Made by a program: the position numbers and the translations under genes. A DNA stretch of 64,000 nt, taken from the NCBI GenBank assembly GCA_020555865.1, contig JAJCJJ010000005.1:172354-236353 (forward strand), read 5' to 3'. Positions 33,227-42,281 of the stretch are shown here, in pieces (position 1 is the first letter of the stretch; each line of letters starts with the position of its first letter). The notes beneath the pieces were generated by a model, which saw nothing but the letters and a program-made list of their open reading frames with translations, had not been told where the DNA came from and searched no databases. Source of the stretch: a bacterium 210917-DFI.7.65. GTDB lineage: Bacteria > Bacillota > Clostridia > Oscillospirales > Oscillospiraceae.

Positions 33227-33679
33227 TTAATGTTTCTCCTCGGCCACCATCACATGGATCGTGCCTGTAATCTCAAAGCCCAGTTTGCATTTGATTTGAT
33301 AGCCACCGCAGGCTTTGATGGCCTCTTCCTGAACGATTTTCTGCTTGGCAATGTCGATGGCATGCTGGGCTTTCAGCGCGTCGGAAATCTCCTTGCTGGT
33401 GATGGCGCCGAACAGGCGGCCGTCTTTTCCGGTTTTGGCATAGATTTTCACCGTCAGGCCCTTGAGCCGCTCGGCGATTTCTTCCGCCGCAGCCCTTTGC
33501 CGGGCCTCCTCCGCGCGCCGGGCTTTCTCCTGCAGCTTCATGGTGTTCAAATTGTCGGACGTGGCCTCCACAGCCAGCTTCCGGGGCAGCAGGAAATTGC
33601 GCCCGTAACCGTCGGAAACTTCCACCAGCTGGCCTTTTTTGCCCTGGCCCTTCACATCTTGCTGTAAAATGACTTTCAT
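33227..33679 (-). CDS. rplI: 50S ribosomal protein L9
   Basis: A 150-residue ribosomal protein. The N-terminal rRNA-binding part MKVILQQDVKGQGKKGQLVEV and GYGRNFLLPRKLA are diagnostic, followed by the long connecting helix (about 43-75) and the C-terminal domain with KTGKDGRLFGAITSKEI. The ATG at 33679 is the only sensible start, nine bases after a GAGG. It follows gdpP after 73 bp, in the order gdpP-rplI-dnaB typical of Firmicutes. Confidence 0.96.
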   Translation of the reverse strand: MKVILQQDVKGQGKKGQLVEVSDGYGRNFLLPRKLAVEATSDNLNTMKLQEKARRAEEARQRAAAEEIAERLKGLTVKIYAKTGKDGRLFGAITSKEISDALKAQHAIDIAKQKIVQEEAIKACGGYQIKCKLGFEITGTIHVMVAEEKH

Positions 33680-33752
33680 GGTTCTGACCTCGTTTCTTTT
33701 CTCACATAAATTGCCTTCATAGAATATGACATATGGTACACAACAGAATATC

Positions 33753-35747
33753 TTACTTGCGGAAATACTCGTCAATGGCCGCCAGCAGCTGTTCGCGCAC
33801 ATCGGCCACCTTGGCATGCTTCACCAGACCGCCGGCCGCCGCCGCATTGCCGCCGCCGCCAAGCTTTTCCAGTATCACCTGCACGTTAATCTCACCCACG
33901 GAGCGGGCGGACAGATTCACATCCTCTCCAATCGGCGTGAGTACAAAAGACGCGCTGACGCCTGCAATCTGCAGCAACTCGTCCGCCGCCTGCGCGGCGA
34001 TCACACGGCCCACCGGAAGATCCACCGCCGCCAGGGCGATATTGCCGTGCACTGTTTCCGCCCGGCGGATCACGTTATAGCGGTTGATGGTGGAATCCAG
34101 GTCGTTCTGGAACAGGCGGCGCACCTCGCCGGTGTCTGCGCCGGCGCGGCGCAGATAGGCCGCCGCATCAAAGGTGCGCCCGCCGGTGCGCACGGTGAAG
34201 TTTTTGGTATCCAGCACGATGCCGGCCAGCAGCGCTTCGGCCTCCACCTCCAGCACGTCGCTGGGATCGGTCAGATACTGCAGCAGTTCGCTGACCAGCT
34301 CACTGGCCGAGGAGGCATACGGCTCATGGAAATTGAGGGCCGCGTTTTCGATATATGTCGCCGCCCGGCGGTGGTGGTCGATCACAGCGACACGCCCGGC
34401 GCGCTCCAAAATATTGGGCGCTTCCACCATATCGGGGCGGTTTGTATCCACCACCACCACCAGTGCGCCGGCGCGCATTTGCAGCAGTGCATCTGTGGGA
34501 TCGGTCAGGAACGCATCCTGATACTCCGGCGTTTCCAGCAGACGGGAGATCATCGGCTCCGCCGCGCTGTTTTCAATGTCCATGACGATACTGGCTTTCT
34601 TGCCTTTCTTGCGGGCAATGCAGCAAATGCCCACCGCAGCGCCCAGGGCGTCCATATCGGCAAACCGGTGACCCATGACATACACCTGTCCGGCGTCGCT
34701 CATCAGCTCGCCCAGCGCCGTGGCCATCACGCGGGATTTGACCTTGGTGCGTTTCTCCGTCTCTTTGGCACGGCCGCCGAAAAATTCGAAATTCATATCG
34801 GTGCGCACCACCGCCTGGTCGCCGCCGCGGGACAGAGCCATGTCGATGGAAAGCGTAGCGTTGTGGAACAGCTCCTCCAGCGTAGCGTCCCCGCGGCCCA
34901 CACCGATGCTCAGCGTGGCCGGCACGCCCTCGGTGCTGACCACCTCGTGCACGGAATTGAGCAGGGAAAACTGTTCTGCCGCCAACTTTTCATAGTACTG
35001 TTCTTCAAACACAAACAGATAGCGGTCGCGCTCGTATTTGCGCAGCAGGCCGTGGCATGAGGCTGTCCAGTCATTAATCTTTCGGTCAATCCGGGCACGC
35101 ATGGCGCTGCGGGCCACATCGGTGGTGCCCTTGGTCAGCTCTTCATAGTTATCCATCATAATAATGGCTACGTTCAGGCGGGACGCCCTGTATTTACGGG
35201 CAATTTCTTCGCTGTCAGTCACATCGATCCAATACATGGTGGCCAGCAGTCCCTGCTCGCGGCCGTCGCCGCCGGCCTGCTGGGTCAGGTTACCATACAC
35301 CCGGTACAGCCGGCCCCGCATTTCCATCAGTTCCGGCGCCTCGTGGCGACATTCCAGCAGCCACCGGGCGCTGAACCGGGGCACCACGTCGCCGATACGG
35401 CTGTCAAAGAGCTGCTCGGAGCGCCCGGAGATCTCCTGGAATCCCTCGTTGCACCACACAATGCCCCCCGTTTCCGGGTGGAAAATCACCATGGGCAGCG
35501 GTGCATTGAGCATGGTGTCCTTGGTGGCCGAATCCACATTGGACGTCACACTTTCAATATATTTGAGAATGTTGGCTTTCCGGCTGACGGCGTTGCGATG
35601 AGCATACACCGCCAGAACCGCGATAATCACGCCTTCAATGACACCGATCACCAAATCGAAGGACGCTGCCACCACCGCAAAGCAGATCAGCACAAAAAAG
35701 AAAAATTGCGACCCCGGCCCCATCAGGCGGGATATTTTTTTATTCAC
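33753..35747 (-). CDS. gdpP: Cyclic-di-AMP phosphodiesterase GdpP
   Basis: A 664-residue membrane-bound enzyme that hydrolyses the second messenger c-di-AMP. Order of parts: two N-terminal membrane helices (about 13-50), a PAS-like sensor (about 70-190), a degenerate GGDEF domain (about 190-310), and a DHH/DHHA1 phosphodiesterase from about residue 340, with MGHRFADMDALGAA, VVDTNRP, VIDHHRR and a C-terminal GGGGNAAAAGG loop. In that loop the usual His after GGGG is Asn. The rest of the metal site is intact, so activity is likely. It heads the rplI-dnaB-tilS-hpt-ftsH run. Confidence 0.93.
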   Translation of the reverse strand: MNKKISRLMGPGSQFFFFVLICFAVVAASFDLVIGVIEGVIIAVLAVYAHRNAVSRKANILKYIESVTSNVDSATKDTMLNAPLPMVIFHPETGGIVWCNEGFQEISGRSEQLFDSRIGDVVPRFSARWLLECRHEAPELMEMRGRLYRVYGNLTQQAGGDGREQGLLATMYWIDVTDSEEIARKYRASRLNVAIIMMDNYEELTKGTTDVARSAMRARIDRKINDWTASCHGLLRKYERDRYLFVFEEQYYEKLAAEQFSLLNSVHEVVSTEGVPATLSIGVGRGDATLEELFHNATLSIDMALSRGGDQAVVRTDMNFEFFGGRAKETEKRTKVKSRVMATALGELMSDAGQVYVMGHRFADMDALGAAVGICCIARKKGKKASIVMDIENSAAEPMISRLLETPEYQDAFLTDPTDALLQMRAGALVVVVDTNRPDMVEAPNILERAGRVAVIDHHRRAATYIENAALNFHEPYASSASELVSELLQYLTDPSDVLEVEAEALLAGIVLDTKNFTVRTGGRTFDAAAYLRRAGADTGEVRRLFQNDLDSTINRYNVIRRAETVHGNIALAAVDLPVGRVIAAQAADELLQIAGVSASFVLTPIGEDVNLSARSVGEINVQVILEKLGGGGNAAAAGGLVKHAKVADVREQLLAAIDEYFRK

Positions 35748-36018
35748 AGATCCTACCTCCGTAAACGCCGCGCAGTAAACGCGGAAAGGCCGCCTCTATC
35801 CAAAGCGGCGATGTCAGTATAGATTCTTTATTATAGCATGCTTTGCCGAAAGCAACAACTGTTAAACGAGAAATTTCTCCCGCCAAACGGGCAAAATATG
35901 GCGGTCTGACCAGTACGCTTTCCGCTTCTGCTGCATTGCAGCGGCACATTTTGGCGTCTTTTGTCGGTCGATTTTTCGAAGAATTTTGAAAATTGCTGTA
36001 CTTTTTTCCCTGCTTATG

Positions 36019-36404
36019 GTATACTGAATATAGCAAGTGCCCCGCCGCGCATCGTTTTGGGGCCGCGCCGGAGGCGGTTTTTCTCCGCCCGGCGGTTTTC
36101 TTTCGTATTTTTTGACGGATGCAGCTTTCGCTCCGTGATCAAATAAAACAAGTTCATCCTGGTGAAAAAAGTGCGCACGGCAGTACCGGGCGGCGGATCA
36201 GGGCCGTTCCGGACGCGTGCATTTCTTTCTTTTTTCGGTTTTGGCACCGTTTTCTGGCGTTTCGGACAGATTTTCCGAGCGGCGGGTTTTTTGGCATGGT
36301 TTTTTGCCCCCGGCCCGGCGCGCCGGCGGTGCCTCGGCACTCGGCCGCGCCGAAATCTGCCATGGATCGAACTTACATAACCATATTTTAGGAGGAGTTC
36401 TCTC
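36019..36404 (+). promoter_or_regulatory. Promoter element and long structured leader of the RNase J gene
   Basis: An extended -10 (TATGGTATACT) at about 36016-36026 is followed by roughly 370 nt without a credible gene before RNase J. The leader has GC-rich hairpins near 36070-36100 and pyrimidine-rich stretches. The rest of the 35748-36404 gap shows nothing I can assign. Confidence 0.45.
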
Positions 36405-38075
36405 ATGGCAGAAAAAATCAAGATCATACCCCTTGGCGGTCTCAATGAGATCGGCAAGAACCTGACCGTTTACGAATACGGCGGCGACATCATCGTGGTG
36501 GACTGCGGCATGGCCTTTCCCGGCGACGACATGTACGGCATCGACATGGTCATCCCGGATGTGACGTATCTGGTGAAAAATGCCCAGCGTATCCGCGGCC
36601 TGTTTATCACCCACGGCCACGAGGACCACATCGGTGCCATTCCCTATGTGCTGCGCCAGGTGAACATGCCCATCTTCTGCACCAAACTGACAGCCGGCCT
36701 GATCAAACTGAAGCTCGAAGAGCACGGCTTGACCAAGCAGACCAAGATCACCACTGTGGAAGCGGGACAGACAGTCAGGGCCGGCAAGTTCGAGGTGGAG
36801 TTTATCCACGTGAACCACTCCATCGCCGATTCGGCCGCCTTTGCCATCCGCACCAAAATGGGCACTATCGTCCACACCGGCGACTTTAAGATCGATTCCA
36901 CCCCCATTGACGGCAAGATCATCGACCTGGGCCGCTTCGGCGAACTGGGCAAACAGGGTGTCCTGGCGCTGCTGTGCGATTCCACCAACGTGGAGCGTCC
37001 CGGCTTCACTCAGTCTGAGCGCTCGGTGGGACGGACCTTGGACCAGCTTTTCGCCGGCTGCGACAAGCGTATCATCCTGACTACTTTCGCTTCCAACATC
37101 CACCGCGTGCAGCAGGCCATCGACGCCGCAGTGAAATACGGACGCAAGGTGGCCGTCACCGGCCGCAGCATGGAAAACATCGTCAAGGTGTGCTCGGAGC
37201 TGGGCTATATGAATATCCCCAAAAACACACTGATTGACGCGGCCAAGGCCAAAAACCTGCCCAAAGAGAAGGTGCTCATCGTCACCACCGGCAGTCAGGG
37301 CGAAGAAATGTCAGCCCTGTACCGCATGGCCTTTTCCACCCACAAGCAGGTGGAAGTGGGCTACGGCGACCGCATTATCATTTCCGCTTCCGCCATCCCC
37401 GGCAACGAAAACAGCGTCAGCACCGTCGTCAACGAACTGTTCCGCAAAGGCTGCGATGTGATTTACGGTAATTCCTGGCATCTCCACGTCTCCGGCCACG
37501 CCTGCCAGGAGGAGTTGAAGATTATCCATGCCCTGACTGCGCCTAAATTTTTCATTCCCCTGCACGGCGAGCAGCGCATGCTGCAGCTGCACAGCGAACT
37601 GGCCCAGAGCATGGGCATGAGTCCCAAGAATGTGGCTATTGCGGAAAACGGCTCAGTCATCGAGCTGACCCACCGCTCCATCCGCGTAGGCGGCAGCGTT
37701 CCCGCCGGACAAGTGCTGGTGGACGGCTACGGCGTAGGTGATGTGGGCGCTGTGGTGCTGCGGGACCGCAAGCATCTGGCAGAAGACGGCATGGTTGTGG
37801 TCAATATCAATCTGTCCGCTCAGGACGGCAGCCTTCTGGCCCCGCCGGACATTATCACCCGCGGCTTTATCTATGTCAAGGAATCGGGCGACTTGATGAA
37901 GGAGCTGCAGGACGTGGCCACCGAGGCAGTGAGCAAGTGCCGCCGCGGGCGGCGCGGACGCGGCAACGGCAGCGGCGAGGATCTGCGCGGCACCGTCAAA
38001 TCCGCCGTCAGCAACTATCTGTATAAATCCACCCGCCGCAACCCCATGATCCTGCCCATTGTCAACGAACTGTAA
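36405..38075 (+). CDS. rnj: Ribonuclease J
   Basis: A 556-residue metallo-beta-lactamase/beta-CASP RNase with 5'-3' exonuclease and endonuclease activity in mRNA turnover. The zinc motif HGHEDH is at 70-75, with HVNHSIADS and HTGDFK for further ligands; the beta-CASP part includes TTFASNIHRVQQ and TTGSQGEE, and SGHACQEEL is another conserved block. The C-terminal tail has an Arg/Gly-rich segment (CRRGRRGRGNGSG). The ATG follows AGGAGGAG. It stands alone with a long leader and a terminator. Confidence 0.95.
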   Translation: MAEKIKIIPLGGLNEIGKNLTVYEYGGDIIVVDCGMAFPGDDMYGIDMVIPDVTYLVKNAQRIRGLFITHGHEDHIGAIPYVLRQVNMPIFCTKLTAGLIKLKLEEHGLTKQTKITTVEAGQTVRAGKFEVEFIHVNHSIADSAAFAIRTKMGTIVHTGDFKIDSTPIDGKIIDLGRFGELGKQGVLALLCDSTNVERPGFTQSERSVGRTLDQLFAGCDKRIILTTFASNIHRVQQAIDAAVKYGRKVAVTGRSMENIVKVCSELGYMNIPKNTLIDAAKAKNLPKEKVLIVTTGSQGEEMSALYRMAFSTHKQVEVGYGDRIIISASAIPGNENSVSTVVNELFRKGCDVIYGNSWHLHVSGHACQEELKIIHALTAPKFFIPLHGEQRMLQLHSELAQSMGMSPKNVAIAENGSVIELTHRSIRVGGSVPAGQVLVDGYGVGDVGAVVLRDRKHLAEDGMVVVNINLSAQDGSLLAPPDIITRGFIYVKESGDLMKELQDVATEAVSKCRRGRRGRGNGSGEDLRGTVKSAVSNYLYKSTRRNPMILPIVNEL

Positions 38076-38081
38076 TCCCGG

Positions 38082-38117
38082 GAGACGCAGGGCGCCGCAC
38101 GCCCCGCGTCTCTTTTT
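38082..38117 (+). terminator. Terminator after the RNase J gene
   Basis: Stem GAGACGCAGGGCG/CGCCCCGCGTCTC followed by five T residues. Confidence 0.8.
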
Positions 38118-38139
38118 CTCACAGCGGATACCAGCCGGC

Positions 38140-38184
38140 AAAAGCAGGGCGCTTTCCTCAAAATGGGAAAGCGCCCTGCTTTTT
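38140..38184. terminator. Second terminator-like hairpin, similar to the one at 22500
   Basis: Stem AAAAGCAGGGCGCTTTCC/GGAAAGCGCCCTGCTTTT. It shares the core GCGCTTTCCTCA with the hairpin at 22500-22539. Confidence 0.6.
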
Positions 38185-38223
38185 GTCCAAACTCCACCGG
38201 TATATTTCCACAGCAGACGGGCC

Positions 38224-38751
38224 ATGCTGAAGCATATGAAAGTGACAAATCTGCCGGGACACGACTCCTGGGTTTTACTGCTGCTTCTGGGCCTCGCCTG
38301 TCTGTTTTTTGCGCCGCTGGTGGCCCCGTGGGTCACCCGTCTGGCCGGAGTGGTCCTGGCCGTGCTGGGGCTGGAACAGAGCGTTAATGGCTTCCGAAGC
38401 AAAAAATACCGCCGCCCCAATCATCTCCAGCCCTCGCTCGGTTTGGAGATGATTGCCGTGGGCGCCGTGGCCCTGTGGCTGGGCGAAGATGCGCTGGCGC
38501 TGATCTGCGCAGTATGGGGCGTATTCGGCCTGCTGCTGGCGGCTCACGGCCTGAATCAGGTCCTTTCTGCCGCCGCGCAGCGGCGCTTTTCCTGGTGGAA
38601 ATGTGCCGTGGCGCTGCTGGAAGCCGTTCTGGCCCTGGAGCTGATCTTCACCAGTGGGGAAGCGGTCATCTGGCACATCCGCCTGCTGGGGCTGGAACTG
38701 CTGACCGCCGCTTTTTCCTACCGCGCCAGCAAATCCTCCCAGCTATCCTGA
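38224..38751 (+). CDS. Small multi-spanning membrane protein, DUF308/HdeD-like
   Basis: A 175-residue protein with about five or six membrane helices (LLLLLGLACLFFAPLVAPWV, LAGVVLAVLGLEQSV, LEMIAVGAVALWLG, LICAVWGVFGLLLAAHGLNQVL, CAVALLEAVLALELIF). The repeated pairs with short polar turns resemble the HdeD/DUF308 family, whose function is poorly known. The start is uncertain: ATG at 38224 or, four codons later, ATG at 38236; neither has a strong ribosome site. It lies alone between the RNase J terminators and a convergent glycosyltransferase gene. Confidence 0.65.
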   Translation: MLKHMKVTNLPGHDSWVLLLLLGLACLFFAPLVAPWVTRLAGVVLAVLGLEQSVNGFRSKKYRRPNHLQPSLGLEMIAVGAVALWLGEDALALICAVWGVFGLLLAAHGLNQVLSAAAQRRFSWWKCAVALLEAVLALELIFTSGEAVIWHIRLLGLELLTAAFSYRASKSSQLS

Positions 38752-38757
38752 CGGGGT

Positions 38758-39717
38758 TTATTCCTCTTCCATTCCCGGGAAAAAGCGGGGCGGATACAGG
38801 CGGCCGCGGCGCAGCACCCGCCGGCGCTCCACCTTCCGCTGCCGGCGCTTGGATTTCTTTTCCATCCGCTTGGCATAGAACTGCGGATTGCGGTAGCCGT
38901 CCACAGAGTATCCTCCGTCCATGGGGACGCTGACCCAATAGCCCAAAGGCGCAATCGTGTTGCGGCTGTGCGGCTTGGCGGTCTGATACAGCTTGCGGTA
39001 GCGTTCAAATACCTCTGCGCGGGAATTCATCATATCCGGCAGCACTTTGCCCGCAGAGGAAAGGCTGCCTTTCTGCTTGGTGTAAAAATACACCGGTTCG
39101 GGCAGAACCATGACGTGTTTTGCATGGGCCAGATAACTCAAATTAAACACTGTATCCTCACACCAGTCGAGGTTATCGGGACAGGCAATCTTTTGCAGCC
39201 GCACGATGTCCGTGCGGAAGAGTTTATTCCACAGCACACCGTAATAAAAGTTGGCCGGCGCACGCATCAGCCCTTCTACAAAGCGCTCCCGGGTCACTTT
39301 TCCGGACATAAACAGCGCGCGGTGCGCATAAATGCGCCGCTCCAGCACACGGTAAAATCCAGCCACCACTAATTCGCACCCGCTTTGCTCGGCAGCCTCG
39401 GCCATGCGCTCGGTGGCATCGGAGCGCAGCCAGTCGTCGCTGTCGGCGAACTGAAGGTACTTGCCGGTCGCCGCGGCAATGGCCCGGTTCCGGCTGTCGG
39501 CCACGCCGGAGTTACGTTCCTGGTCGATCAGATGAAAGCGCTTATCGCGCTCACAGTATTCCCGGCAGATGGCCCGGCTGCCGTCGGTGCTGCCGTCGTT
39601 CACCAGCAGCACCTCGATCTCCCGCCAACTCTGGCAGCGGATGCTGTCCAGGCACCGGCGCAGGGTTTTTTCCGCATTGTACACCGGCACAATGATGCTC
39701 ACGCTTGGTCGTATCAT
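38758..39717 (-). CDS. Family 2 glycosyltransferase
   Basis: A 319-residue GT-A fold enzyme: SIIVPVYNAEKTLRRCLDSI, VNDGSTDGS for nucleotide-sugar binding, SRNRAIAAATGKYLQFADSDDW with the metal-binding DSDD, and an ED pair in DWCEDTVFNLSYL as the probable catalytic base region. The last 45 residues are very basic (KRMEKKSKRRQRKVERRR). No membrane helix is seen, so it likely works at the inner face of the membrane on cell-surface glycans or lipids. The ATG follows GAGGAAA. It is 19 bp after the cardiolipin synthase gene, probably cotranscribed. Confidence 0.88.
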   Translation of the reverse strand: MIRPSVSIIVPVYNAEKTLRRCLDSIRCQSWREIEVLLVNDGSTDGSRAICREYCERDKRFHLIDQERNSGVADSRNRAIAAATGKYLQFADSDDWLRSDATERMAEAAEQSGCELVVAGFYRVLERRIYAHRALFMSGKVTRERFVEGLMRAPANFYYGVLWNKLFRTDIVRLQKIACPDNLDWCEDTVFNLSYLAHAKHVMVLPEPVYFYTKQKGSLSSAGKVLPDMMNSRAEVFERYRKLYQTAKPHSRNTIAPLGYWVSVPMDGGYSVDGYRNPQFYAKRMEKKSKRRQRKVERRRVLRRGRLYPPRFFPGMEEE

Positions 39718-39736
39718 GGCGTTTCCTCCTGTTCTA

Positions 39737-41272
39737 TCACATCAGCGGCGCCAGCAGGCACAAAACCTGTTCAACAATCTTTTGGAACAGGCTGCGGCGC
39801 TTCCACTCCTCGTAATGCAGTTCTCGGCTGTCCTTCTGGATGTCCAGGATCGTCGCCTCAATATCTTCCACCACTTGGCCGCCGGTAAACAGCACGCCGC
39901 CTTCATAGTGCTCCCACAGGCTGCGGAAATCGAGATTCACCGAGCCGCAGATGGCCAGCGCCCCGTCCGCTGCCAGGAGCTTTGCGTGAAGAAACCCCGG
40001 CTGATACTCAAACACCCGGATACCGTGGCGCAGCAGCGGGCCAAAATTGTGGCGGGACACGGCATGCACATAGGATTTATCGTAGATCCCCGGCATGAAA
40101 ATGCGCACATCCACACCGCTTTTTGCCGTACGGATCAGGCTTGCCGCCATCTGCCGGTCCAATACCAGATAAGGCGTGGTGATATACAAGTGGTCTGTAG
40201 CCCGGTCGATCACCATATCGTAAAGCGCCTGCACAGGGTTGTCCGGATTTTTGGCAGGGCCGCCGTCAAAGGGACGCACATAGGCTTTCGCCTCGGCCAC
40301 ACGCGGAGCCAGGGCGGTCGGAAGCCTCTGGCTCTGCCCCGTGCATACCTGCCACATAACCAGAAAGGCCGCTTCCATGGAGCGCACGGCTTCTCCCGAA
40401 ATACGCACCGCCGCATCCTTCCAATAGCCAAAACGGCGACGGCGGTCAAAGTACTCGTCGGCCAGATTGATGCCTCCGGTATAGCCAGTTTCTCCGTCAA
40501 TCAGAATATATTTCTGGTGGGTGCGGAAATTGAAGGAAACGTGCAGCACATCCTTGTTGATGGGCGCAAAAAACACCAGACGGATACCGGAAGCGCGAAC
40601 TTCCCGCCGAAAAGAAGGCGTGCTGGTTTTCAATGAACCAAAATCATCCAGCAGCAGGCGCACATCAACACCCGCCGCAGCCTTTTCCTTCAGGATGGCA
40701 AATACCTCGTCCCAGATGCTGCCCCGGTCCAGAATAAACATTTCAATGTGAATGCTTTTGCACGCCGCCTTTAAATCGGGGATCAGCCGCTGATACATAT
40801 CCGCACCGGAAGGGAAAAACTCCGCCCCCTGGTTTTCGTACACCGGATAGCCCGCCCGGGCCAAATACCGCCCCAGAGGCGCTTCGTTGGGAAAGTCCTC
40901 ATAACAGCGCGTTTCAGTCTCCATGCGAATGGGAAGCAGCTCGCCGATTTCATGTTCGGCCCGGCGAAAGCGCCGGTTAAACCAGCTGAACTCCCGCTTG
41001 CTGCCCCAGAGAAAATATAAAATGAAGCCGCCGGCGGGAATCAGGAAAATAATGAGCACCCAGTTGAGCTTATAGCGCGGTTCCTTGTTCACCATAACAT
41101 AGATGAGCGGTACGCTGAACAACTGCAGATTAAGGTACACTGAGATGGCACTTCTCTGCAGAAACACCACCGGGCTGATGATCAGCACCATTTCAAGGAC
41201 CAGCACCACGATGACCGAGCCAATACGAAGGAAACTGTTCATCAGCTCCAACATTCTTTCATTCAGTTTCAC
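39737..41272 (-). CDS. cls: Cardiolipin synthase
   Basis: A 511-residue phospholipase-D-superfamily enzyme that joins two phosphatidylglycerols. Two or three N-terminal membrane helices (about 14-70) precede the catalytic part. Both HKD motifs are present: HQKYILIDGETGYTGG and HAKLLAADGALAICGSVNLD. The start is a GTG at 41272, seven bases after AAAGGAGG; a longer upstream frame has no ribosome site. Length fits bacterial Cls. Confidence 0.93.
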   Translation of the reverse strand: MKLNERMLELMNSFLRIGSVIVVLVLEMVLIISPVVFLQRSAISVYLNLQLFSVPLIYVMVNKEPRYKLNWVLIIFLIPAGGFILYFLWGSKREFSWFNRRFRRAEHEIGELLPIRMETETRCYEDFPNEAPLGRYLARAGYPVYENQGAEFFPSGADMYQRLIPDLKAACKSIHIEMFILDRGSIWDEVFAILKEKAAAGVDVRLLLDDFGSLKTSTPSFRREVRASGIRLVFFAPINKDVLHVSFNFRTHQKYILIDGETGYTGGINLADEYFDRRRRFGYWKDAAVRISGEAVRSMEAAFLVMWQVCTGQSQRLPTALAPRVAEAKAYVRPFDGGPAKNPDNPVQALYDMVIDRATDHLYITTPYLVLDRQMAASLIRTAKSGVDVRIFMPGIYDKSYVHAVSRHNFGPLLRHGIRVFEYQPGFLHAKLLAADGALAICGSVNLDFRSLWEHYEGGVLFTGGQVVEDIEATILDIQKDSRELHYEEWKRRSLFQKIVEQVLCLLAPLM

Positions 41273-41416
41273 AGCCCGGCCTCCTTTCCCGCAGGCAATA
41301 CTGCACCAGAGTAGTGTATTCTTTTTTATTATATCGATACGCCGTACCGGTGTCAAATGACATCCCTCAACCAGTGCCAAAATCTCCTGCGTCTGTGCAG
41401 GCGCCGCTGAAACGGA

Positions 41417-41444
41417 TTGACTTTCCGCCCTGTCATGATATACT
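41417..41444 (+). promoter_or_regulatory. Predicted promoter of the Cys-rich/HMA gene
   Basis: TTGACT, 16 bp, TATACT, about 97 bp before the start codon. Confidence 0.6.
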
Positions 41445-41540
41445 ATAGTTAGCGGACGCAAACTCTTTGTTTTGCATCTGGGTCCGCTTTCACAGACGCA
41501 GCCGGCACATTCTCCGGCGGCGCAGAAAGGAGAAGATATC

Positions 41541-41912
41541 ATGCCCCCCTCGATTTCAGCAACCAACCTGATTGTGATCGCCATTCTGGCTGTCATCCTC
41601 TTTTTTGCCGTGCGCAGCAGCATCCGGCATCTGCACGGCGCGGGAGGCTGCTGCGGCGGCGGTACCTACAAAGCCCATCCCAAAAAGCTGGAGCATGTAG
41701 CGCAGACCAAAACATTCCCTGTGGATGGGATGACCTGCCAGCACTGTGTCAACCGTGTGATGGACGCCGTCAACTCCATCGACGGCGTATCCGGCGTGGT
41801 GCATCTGAAAAAGGGCATCGTGACCGTATCCATGGAACATCCTGTCGAAGACGCCATCATTTGCCAAGCCATTGAAAAGGCCGGCTACACTGTTCCCAGA
41901 ACAAAGAACTGA
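41541..41912 (+). CDS. Membrane-anchored Cys-rich protein fused to a heavy-metal-associated (HMA) domain
   Basis: 123 residues. A membrane helix (about 8-24) is followed by a GGCCGGG cysteine patch (Cys37, Cys38), the layout of FeoB-associated Cys-rich membrane proteins. From residue 56 follows a full HMA domain with the metal-binding GMTCQHC (Cys66, Cys69) and the closing EKAGYTV. HMA domains carry copper, zinc or similar ions to pumps. The ATG follows AAAGGAG. It has its own promoter and converges on the feo operon, sharing a terminator hairpin. A role in metal handling at the membrane is likely. Confidence 0.78.
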   Translation: MPPSISATNLIVIAILAVILFFAVRSSIRHLHGAGGCCGGGTYKAHPKKLEHVAQTKTFPVDGMTCQHCVNRVMDAVNSIDGVSGVVHLKKGIVTVSMEHPVEDAIICQAIEKAGYTVPRTKN

Positions 41913-41961
41913 GCCGGCTCCCAGCCGAACGGTTTGTTTCTGAAGATCTCATCTTGTATGA

Positions 41962-41996
41962 CAAGAGGCGCGGAGCATATTGCTCCGCGCCTCTTG
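41962..41996. terminator. Shared terminator hairpin between the HMA gene and the feo operon
   Basis: Perfect stem CAAGAGGCGCGGAGCA/TGCTCCGCGCCTCTTG with a 3-nt loop. Confidence 0.7.
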
Positions 41997-42050
41997 CATT
42001 TGTATGGATAGGAAACAGACGACAGACGTGGATTCTCCGTTCTGTGTTTC

Positions 42051-42254
42051 TCATTTTTGTTCCGCACAACAGCCGCAGGTATGCGTTTGACCACAGCAGT
42101 TCCCGGCGGTCTCGCCCGAGGAAGGACAGGATGTGCAGTTTCCGCCGGCCGGGCAGCCAATGCATTTGACGCCGCGTTTCTTGGCCCGGATGATATAGCC
42201 CAGCGCCGAACCGACAATCACTACAACAATCGCGATTACAATCAAATCTGTCAT
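42051..42254 (-). CDS. FeoB-associated Cys-rich membrane protein
   Basis: A 67-residue protein with one membrane helix (about 3-22) followed by a cytoplasmic Cys-rich tail (CIGCPAGGNC, CPSSG, CCGQTHTCGCC). It lies 27 bp after feoB, the standard place for this family (sometimes called FeoC-like in Firmicutes), and probably helps iron uptake, though its action is not established. The ATG at 42254 has GGAG eight bases upstream; an ATG three codons earlier is too close to it. Confidence 0.85.
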   Translation of the reverse strand: MTDLIVIAIVVVIVGSALGYIIRAKKRGVKCIGCPAGGNCTSCPSSGETAGNCCGQTHTCGCCAEQK

Positions 42255-42281
42255 ACGAAGCATCTCCTTTTCTGTATGCCT

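Noticed and set aside
35961..36146. Small plus-strand frame in the RNase J leader region
   Set aside because: No ribosome site, odd composition and overlap with the promoter; treated as noncoding.
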